From positions 62,001 through 126,000 of the forward strand of contig NC_016474.1 of NCBI RefSeq assembly GCF_000226095.1: a DNA stretch of 64,000 bases. Direction: 5' to 3'. Shown here piece after piece: positions 56,634-64,000 of this stretch. This stretch comes from Thermothelomyces thermophilus ATCC 42464. Lineage: Eukaryota > Ascomycota > Sordariomycetes > Sordariales > Chaetomiaceae. The position numbers were made by a program, and so were the translations under genes. Position 1 is the stretch's first letter, and every line of letters begins with the position of its first letter. The notes beneath the pieces are model-generated. The model was not told the DNA's origin. It saw only the letters and a list, made by a program, of their open reading frames with translations, and did no database searches.

Positions 56634-59027
56634 GGCGACGCGGTTAGCAGCGGAAGCGCGGCAGGAAGAGCGGCATGCGGGTCGGAGCGGCAGCGGCGGC
56701 GGCGGCTGCTTCGGCGGCGGCGGAGGGGAAGGGGCGGCATCGCTGCATCAGGGCCGCTGCATCGGGAGCTAGACAAGGCAAAGGAAAAAGGAACAAGAAG
56801 GCACAGATAGTAGGCATGTAATTAGAGGGAACAGAGAAATGGAATCGAGGCGGAGAGGGAGACAGGCACCCAACAACAACCAACACGCAGCAGCCGTGCA
56901 TAAAGAAGCTCGACTCGTCCTCGACATCCAACAGGCCGAGTCCCAGAGGCGCGGGCGTTGGCGGGGAGCGGAGACGGGCTGGAAGTGCATGATCCGAGAC
57001 GGTCTGATGTTGACGTGAGATGGGACACAATGCGCCGACTCGTTTCTAGCGGGGTGCCCATTGGTGCGCACGTTCTGCTCGGTGGGCCGAACTCTGGCGA
57101 TGCTCCAAACCGCGGCGCCAGGGCCTGACAGGCATGCCGGCAGTTTGCGGGCGCCCAAAGCGTCCGAGAAGCATGGTCATGGAGAATTAAGGGTAGGGTA
57201 AACAAGGGTGGTGGATGTTTGTTTGCGACAACGATTCTTTTGGAGGGGATGGGTGTGCTCAAGCAGCACTTCAAGCCAGCAGCACCTTGACGTACCTTGG
57301 GTGCCTGAATCAGAGCATCCCCATTATGATCAGTCAAGCACAGGGGGGTTTGCAGAATGGCGGGCTTTGTGAATGTTCTCGCCGAGCTCCCCCGTCGTCC
57401 TGTGTTTGTTATTCTTCTCTTCGAGGCAGCGCGGGGCCACGTATCGTCGTCAATGGGCTGACAGACGCAGCAGTGTCGAGCCTAGAACAAAGGTGTGCGG
57501 GAAGGGAATGCGTGGTGTGTTCCTCGGCGCCCACCGAGGTATAATATCAAAGAGAACCAACGCAACGCCGCCGAGGTCACGGTCGACGGTTCGGGTCGTT
57601 TTGCTGTGCCAGTTCGATGCGGCGCAGGAGATCTGGTATGTAGCGCCGCACCCTTAACGCTTCCGCTCGCGGCGTGCCGGATGCGTGGGATTCGTGGGCG
57701 TCTCGGCGTCTCTCTGCTCTTTGTTCGGTCGGTCCGCGCTGGAGCCGTCACCAGCGGGCGGCGGCCAAGTCGTCTGAGTCTGGCGGAGAGGGAATAAGCA
57801 CGTGGGGAGGGAAGGGCAGCGATATTTCCGCGCAACGGGTGCGGTACATTAGTAGGCCAACAAACTAACTAAATGCGGTCATGACGGGGAGGGAAAGTAC
57901 GGGATTCTAGAGGCGAGAGATCGGTACCATTAGTGTACGCGAGGACAGCACAATGGACGCCCCGGGACACCGAGTCTCCCGGAAGCAGGGTCTTTCGGCT
58001 TCCAGGAACCTGGAATGGTGAAGATGGCGATTCGAACGCCATCCAGTATCTGCAGCTCCATCGGAGCGATGATGTAGTTTGAGCAGGCGAACCCTTGCTC
58101 GTACTATCGCACTTCGAGAAAGTCGGGTGGGTATGGTGGGGCAGCTGGAGGCGGCCAATGACCCGGTGCCTAGCCCATGACCAATGTTCCACAGGACCAC
58201 AAGACCCCTTCAATCCCCGAACGGCTGATGAATGGTCTGATGAGCTCTTTCTTTCGGTACATAGGTAATTACATTATCCGTGTTGGTTTGAAGCGCCATG
58301 CCGTTGGGCAACAGGTGGAAGCGTCCTCAACGAGACATAAAGGAACATCATTTTGACTGACGCGGCCCTGACCTGCTCACGAAGTCGCTGACTGAGCAGA
58401 GAATCGGTAATCATTGCAAACTGACCAATGAAACACACCCCCTCCCAACTGTATGGTATGTGCGAACTTCTCAGGCGAAACGCTGTCGACTTCTCAGATG
58501 CGCCAACTTCAGGGCGCAGCAGCAATGCCAAGGGCGCCAGCAATACGACCAGACTTGGGTTGCTTGACGAATCATTTCGCCCAATCTGGTTCTGGACTTT
58601 GGCCCCGAGCTACGCCCAATAAAGTGGGCTGTACGGAGTTCGTTCCTGACTTTAATTCGAAACTCCGCACATGTGATATTCCGTACAATAAACATTCCGT
58701 GCATGTGCTGGGCTTCGAAGATGCACACAGTACCTGTCCTGTCCTGTCTCAAAAGATAAAGCAAACAACGAATTATTTGTCGTCGGCTCTAAAACATTGT
58801 CGGCTTCTATGAAGACAGTATCTCGATTCATCTGTCAACAGCGTTGTTGTCAGGCGGACCAATATCTCTGTTGAATACTTGCAGAGTTAACTCCCATCGG
58901 GTTGCGGTGTTGCGGAGAGTCTGCGGGCCAAGCTCGGCAATCTGCAGTTAAGCGGAGAGTTGCAAAACCGCTGCAGTGGGGTACGTCATCGGTGGGGCTA
59001 GTTACATCCTCGTCGCTTCAAGTTGAA

Positions 59028-59073
<46 letters not shown>

Positions 59074-60087
59074 CCCGAGTCTCTGAGATCAAGTTCTACA
59101 CTCAAAGCATGAAGCCGAATTCTAACCACCACTCGTGCTTGGCCACCCTGACGTAAAACGTAGCCGAACGGGAAAAAAAATAGGATCGTGACATTGGTTA
59201 CTCTGTATAACTGACGCAACAGAATGCGCAAGCCACTTTTTGTTCTCATCCGGAGGATCGGGTATTACTAAGGCAAAACATCATCATTTAGTTGGTTGGC
59301 TATTAGCATATCAAGGTAAGGGAGAGTCAGCAGGGCGCCTTACTTGCAATCTTGTATGGGTCTGTTGGCTGTCGATAATACCAGTCTTGTTGCTCTAAAG
59401 GTGGTCGTTTAATTTCTAGATCTTCAGGTACGCATCATCGAAGATCAAAGGGCTCGGCTCTTGCTTGCCATCATTACACTACCGCGGGTAACGCTCGGCA
59501 GCCTGGATTCGATCTGTGACGCCCAAGATCCCCCCGATCCGGTTCCAGAAGTGCCTCTGCCTCAAAAGATGCGCTGTCGAGATGGCCTGGCCCAGCTGAG
59601 TCCTCTTGAGACGAGTCCCACGCATTTCGTCACTGAAGCCTGGGCTGGCGTTCGATTGTTTGGGTGTGGTGCACGCTATTGGCCCGCCGCAGTGCTGGGA
59701 CTGATTAGTTGGGACTCCAGATCCAGGTTCCGGTCCTCGTCAGAGCGATGGTCGACAGCTTTGTTTCATACTTCTTCTGACATTGTATAATTGAACTATT
59801 ATAAACTCCATACTATGGTATTCGGCTGCTTCGATCAGTCACATGCCTCACCTTCGTCGACGACGTAGAACCTACCTCACCTACCAGACTTCCGCTTCAA
59901 CGATGGGGATGGGAAACCCGCCGGCATCTACGCCTGGGTAGTCCTGTCCATCGACTTAACCTGGACTGCCTCGCTGTGCCCTTGCAGACTCGGTCGGTAT
60001 CTTACAGTCCATTCGCTCGGTCACTGTTATCCTCCAACCCTTCTTCTGCCATTCCTGACATCACGCGCGGCGGACGGGGCGAGGGAA
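56634..60087. other. Gene-poor stretch (3.5 kb)
   Basis: The left 700 bp is the probable promoter and leader of the arrestin-like gene. Beyond it only short unconvincing frames are present. A 43-nt poly-T tract interrupts it at 59031-59073. No RNA gene or mobile element is recognised. Confidence 0.45.
59031..59073 (+). repeat. Poly-T tract of 43 bases
   Basis: An uninterrupted run of T follows AAGTTGAAAGC and precedes CCCGAGTC. Read on the minus strand it is a poly-A tail-like tract. Confidence 0.95.
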
Positions 60088-60480
60088 TATTTATACGAGG
60101 GGAATTGTTGCTAATATATGTCACCACACACATTGACACTTTGGGATAATTTGTTGTTGGAACCTTGCTTGTTTCTACAATAGAGTCTTTTTTAGGCAGT
60201 CAAGATGCCAACAGTAAGTATACTTGTCGAGGCCTGCATAAGTGATTCCCTATGGTTATCAAAGTCTTGTTTCAAGCCTTCATTGCCCCAGGCGGACAGG
60301 ATAAGAATTAGGCGAGCACAGACAACGCTCCTACATTCGAGTTCCAGCCCAAACTCAGCCCAAACTCAGCTCGGTAAACCTCAACTGACAATCAAGCAAG
60401 TACAACACTGCACAATCAGGATCCGCCCAAGCCGCAACTTTGGGATGAGTCTCTAAATGAGAACACTGGAATGTTTGGAG
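60088..60480 (+). other. Possible promoter and first exons of an unrecognised or decayed gene
   Basis: A TATA-like AATATTTATACG lies at about 60089-60100. About 110 bp further an ATG (60205) is followed after nine bases by a perfect GTAAGTAT donor. A CTGAC branch-like site and AATCAG acceptor lie about 200 bp on. Joining ATGCCAACA to the sequence from 60420 gives a coding-looking start (DPPKPQLWDESLNENTGMF) that hits a stop after 31 codons. No family is recognised and downstream exons could not be joined convincingly, so this may be a remnant or chance. Confidence 0.25.
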
Positions 60481-61454
60481 GTTTCCGGAGGCACTCCACG
60501 CCATAATTACACAAGAGCGAGGGAACTTGAACCATGCTCTCGGACCACTGATCTACCTGCCTTAGGACTGGACTTTGCTTTGCACAACATCACCACGCAC
60601 ATACTGACCGACGTCAAGGTTTTCAAGCTGGCTGACTATCTGCCAGAATTAGAGAACCGACCAGATGGCCGTCTATGCGCTGGAATTTTTTTTTTATTCC
60701 GCGAAGCTTGGGTTGTAATGCATTTCTGAAAGGAGCAGGGTTTCTCCACTACTTTCAGCTAGATCACCTTTCGTATAACAGCATTGGCATACCATGAGGA
60801 TTGCGTGCATGCCTGTGGACTTATGGAGCGCTTTACGCAGAGTACTTTGATCATGGAGTCGGGCGAACTGGCGTTGCCGATGAGCAGGCCCGATCTCCAT
60901 CGCCAGGGTTCTCGGCATTTTGCACCGGCATTGGCTTCAAGGATGTCGGGGTGCGGATCCCGCATAACCACGGCATACTCAAGGGACCCATGAGGGTATG
61001 CAACACTTCACAAACGGCGTTGGGTATCAAGGGATCAGCGAAAGACTAGCAAGGAACAAGATGATCTCCGTTTTGTTGGGGCTTTCGCGACGCGAGTCTT
61101 ACTAGTTAATATAGGCGATCGGGACTCGATCTCCGGGCGTGAACATCGGTTCCAATGCTCCTTAACCCCACCCACGGCGGTGCGGATTCTGGTAGCACTT
61201 GTTCGGGGAATGTCTTGATGCCTTAAGGTAAACGGTTCCTAACCTTCTTGAATTATTAATTATCTCCAGACTTCAACGTGACGCATGCTGAGACGACTTA
61301 AGAATTCGGTTACGAAAACGCGAACAGGTGCACCACCTAACCTGACTCTTCTTCTGCTTTAACTACCTAGTTCAACAACATATCGAGTGGGTTGCTCACA
61401 ACCTGGATTCTCTTGATTAGGTGGTCTTTTCACTTCTTCTGCTTTTCTGAGACC
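60481..61454. other. Intergenic or decayed region upstream of the aldo-keto reductase gene
   Basis: Short frames at 60457-60729 and about 60810-61000 look partly coding but belong to no known family and overlap open frames in other phases. The rest is presumably the promoter of the next gene. Confidence 0.35.
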
Positions 61455-63024
61455 ATGTCAACGTCGAGCAAGGTCCCCACCCGCCAGCTCGGACGGGACG
61501 GTCCTATCATTCCGATTCTAGGCCTCGGCCTAATGGGCCTCAGCTGTGAGTCACCCGTTATGCGGCATAGCACCATTAGCAGATAATACATCACGTCCAG
61601 ATGACAGGAAGCCGCTAACGGCTCCCGGGCAGCCTTCTACGGGACCCCTCCTCCGGACGAGGAGCGCTTCAAGCTCTTGGACCGCGCCCACGAGCTGGGA
61701 TGTGTGCACTGGGACTCGGCTGCCCTGTACGGGGACAGCGAGGAGCTGCTTGGGAAGTGGTTCGAGCGGACCGGGAAGCGGAAAGACGTGCGTCGGGCGG
61801 TCCCTATGAAAGCCCCGAAGTCTGCGCTTGTATGGAGGTAATTACTGACGCGAGTCGCAGATCTTCCTTGCCACCAAATTTGGCACCTCGGTCACGCCCG
61901 ACGGCGGACGCGAGATCAGGAATGACCCGGAGTTCATCCGCGATGCCGTCAAGACGGCGCTGAGGCGTCTCAAGACGGACTACATCGATCTGCTGTACTG
62001 GTGAGTTCCTGGTCGCTTCCTACTCTGGCCTTGGGTACCTCTTTAATTACCCCTGGTCCCAATTCTGAACAAACCGCCCATGAATGAGGGAATAGGAGAA
62101 GGCGTGCCCGGATTGAGGATGAGATGCTAATGAGGGGGGAAACACATTGATTAGCCACCGCATCAGCGGCAAGACCCCGATCGAGGACATTGTCGAGACC
62201 ATGAAGGAATTCGTCGAGTGCGCCCCTCCCTCCGCCCTTGTTTCGCATCTGTGTCTTTCCGTTCCTCCCACTCCCACCAAACCCACCTAATTACCCCTTG
62301 CTCTCGTTTTCCTGTTCCTTCTCGCACCTAACCTTGGCCCCTCCACCATACGCTGACGACGCAACATAGATCCGGCCAGGTGCGGTACCTCGGGCTCTCC
62401 GAGTGCGGCGCCGACACGCTCCGCCGGGCGGTCCGCGTGCACCCGATCCACGCGTACCAGATCGAATACAGCCCGTTCACGCTCGACATCGAGCGTCCCG
62501 GCTCGGGCGGCGGCAGCGGCGGCAGCGGCGTGGACGATACCCTGGCGCGCACGTGCCGCGACCTGGGCATCGCCATTGTCGCCTACTCCCCTCTCGGGCG
62601 GGGGGTGGTGACGGGCCGGCACGCCTCGGCCGACGAGTTCCGCGCGGAGCTCGAGGAGAACGACTTCCGCCGGCTGGTGCCGCGCTTCTCGGCCGACAAC
62701 CTGCCGCACAACATGCGGCTCGCCGAGGTGTTCAAGGAGCGGGCGGCGGCGGCGGCGCGCAAGGGGAAGGGGAACGAGGGGTGCACGCCGGCGCAGCTGG
62801 TCCTGGCGTGGCTCATGAAGCAGGACGGCGTGTTCCCCATCCCGGGGACGAAGAGGATCGCGTTCCTGGAGGAGAACGTCGGGGCGAACGCCGTCTTCGA
62901 GCGCATGACGGACGACGACGAGAGGGAGATCCGGGCGGCCGTCGAGAGCGCCGAGGTCCGCGGGACGCGCTACCCGGAGGCCATGATGGGCGGGCTGGTA
63001 AAGGACACGCCGCCGAGACAGTGA
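61455..63024 (+). CDS. Aldo-keto reductase (NADPH-dependent)
   Basis: Five exons (61455-61545, 61633-61787, 61861-62000, 62155-62217, 62370-63024) join in phase to give 367 residues. The introns have donors GTGAGT, GTGCGT, GTGAGT and GTGCGC. The TIM-barrel AKR signatures are all present: VPTRQLGRDGPIIPILGLGLMGLS at the start, the tetrad Asp58, Tyr63 (in LYGDS), Lys88 (ATKFG) and His130 (LYCHR), YLGLSECG, AYSPLGRG, and PIPGTKRIAFLEENVGA of the cofactor-binding end. It resembles the fungal yakC-like group. These enzymes reduce aldehydes and ketones with NADPH in the cytosol; the substrate is unknown. An unusual Gly/Ser-rich insert lies at residues 194-203. The two middle introns are long for this locus. 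Confidence 0.93.
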
Positions 63025-64000
63025 TATGAAGTGATGGGTGACGTGATGGCACCGAGTCAAGCAAGACTGAATCTCCGTGATCTCTCGGACTTGTCGCTCA
63101 TCTTCGCCGTTCTTTCGTCTCTCTCCTTTTCTTCGGTGCCTAATAATATAATTAGGGAACCAATCGCGCAGTGCCTCCTTGCAGGATGGATCTTGTGCAC
63201 GCCGGATGACTTGTCTTGCCTGTGGCTACAATTTGGCTCTCATGTCAGTCGTAGATTATCGGGACACCCAGCTCCGCAAAATCGGTCGTGGGGGGCTTGT
63301 CATTGCTAAGTCCATGCTTCCCCGAAGGTGTACATGGGTTCGACGCTTCCGGAAGCTCTGGGCGCGGAACAATCCCGCAACTAGGTTGGAATCAGAGCTA
63401 CAGTCCCTTTAGCTGAGGATAGCAACCTAGTTGCGCGTCTGTGATTCGGAACCACTGGATGGTGAGACCAACAGGGACACGTAATTATATCAGACCTCTC
63501 TGTCTCGGGATGCCCACGGCTACAGCTTCTTCTTTTCACACTTTCTTCAATGTATCTACCTACTTATTAATTATACGTCGTGAGCGTGTGGGAGTACGAG
63601 GAATGAGCGCTGCAAGGAGATGCTTGAGAATGCCATGCAGGTCTAAGAAACGGACATGAAAGCTCTGTGCAAAACGAATCACAACATTTTGTAATTATCT
63701 TACTCAAGAACTAGGTTTCTGTGTGAGTTCATACTAAGAATAATTAGCATGTGCCGTTCGTACCCTGCTACTCTATAAACGATATTAATTAGCTAATCAT
63801 CTAACTTTGAGTTTTGCTTATGAACAGGGCGCTAACTTCTCTCCCTCCTAAGCTTGCTATCAGAAGCTGTAGAGCTTCTAAGAGTATTAGCTACATACGT
63901 GCTACAGCGTATAAGGCGTCGTTGCCAACGCTTTGGCCAGTTCCTTTGTCAATAAATATTAGTCGTTTTGTCTCCTTTGTAGATAGTTTTAACAAGGCAC
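63025..64000. other. Intergenic region to window end
   Basis: No gene is recognised. It becomes AT-rich after about 63,650 and carries a GTAATTATC copy at 63691-63699. The last 200 bp (CTTCTAAGAGTATTAGCTAC-type words) may begin another repeat, but this cannot be shown from the window. Confidence 0.4.

Noticed and set aside
57291-57337. Short minus-strand first-exon candidate (MTDHNGDALIQAPK then GTACGT) upstream of the arrestin-like gene
   Set aside because: Joining it in phase to the acceptor-like site near 56620 leads to an early stop and the wrong frame. The ATG at 56633 gives good coding directly.
60801-61049. Coding-looking plus-strand frame (YGALYAEYFDHG region)
   Set aside because: It opens only at TTG, an overlapping frame is equally open, and it could not be joined to upstream exons or matched to a family.
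1-64000. CRISPR arrays, bacterial-type operons, rRNA genes
   Set aside because: No spaced direct-repeat array, operon-like gene packing or rRNA sequence was seen. Gene structure is fungal nuclear throughout.

Overview
The window reads as nuclear DNA of a filamentous ascomycete, most likely a Sordariomycete. Genes have short spliceosomal introns (63-154 bp) with GTAAGT/GTGAGT-like donors, often a CTAAC/CTGAC-like branch site, and AG acceptors. Coding DNA is GC-rich. There is an intron-containing nuclear tRNA-Thr, a Zn2Cys6 regulator, and an AT-rich block of retrotransposons carrying mutations typical of repeat-induced point mutation (RIP). Species assignment is inference only.

Region 1 (1-about 15,000) is a dead AT-rich island of two nested chromovirus-type Ty3/gypsy elements. 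Element B (plus strand, 6412-14025) is complete: two 453-bp LTRs, an exact 5-bp target duplication ATATA, and gag, protease, RT, RNase H, integrase and chromodomain still readable through many TAG/TAA stops. It sits inside the gag region of element A (minus strand, traced from about 14,960 down to 758), which also ends in an integrase plus chromodomain. Past A's pol, at the window edge, another gag-like start appears on the same strand.

Region 2 (about 15,000-32,500) is GC-rich. It holds a secreted poly-Q protein (one intron), a DHA2-type MFS transporter and a divergently transcribed Zn2Cys6 regulator sharing about 1 kb of promoter DNA, a small single-pass membrane protein, tRNA-Thr(AGU), two unknown proteins, a thioredoxin and an NTF2/SnoaL-like protein.

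Region 3 (32,500-56,700) holds a 1,011-residue coiled-coil protein whose last exon is easily missed, about 13 kb with no recognisable gene, then a Pho80-like cyclin and an arrestin-like trafficking adaptor with a PPxY motif.

Region 4 (56,700-64,000) is mostly gene-poor, with a 43-nt poly-T tract and a possible promoter with a tiny first exon near 60.2 kb. It ends with a five-exon aldo-keto reductase.

No prokaryote-like system, CRISPR array or rRNA is present. The signals most worth a second look are the nested retroelements with damaged catalytic motifs, the transporter/regulator pair, the long gene-free region upstream of the cyclin, and two short motifs (TACTCCGTA and GTAATTATC) that recur in intergenic DNA.
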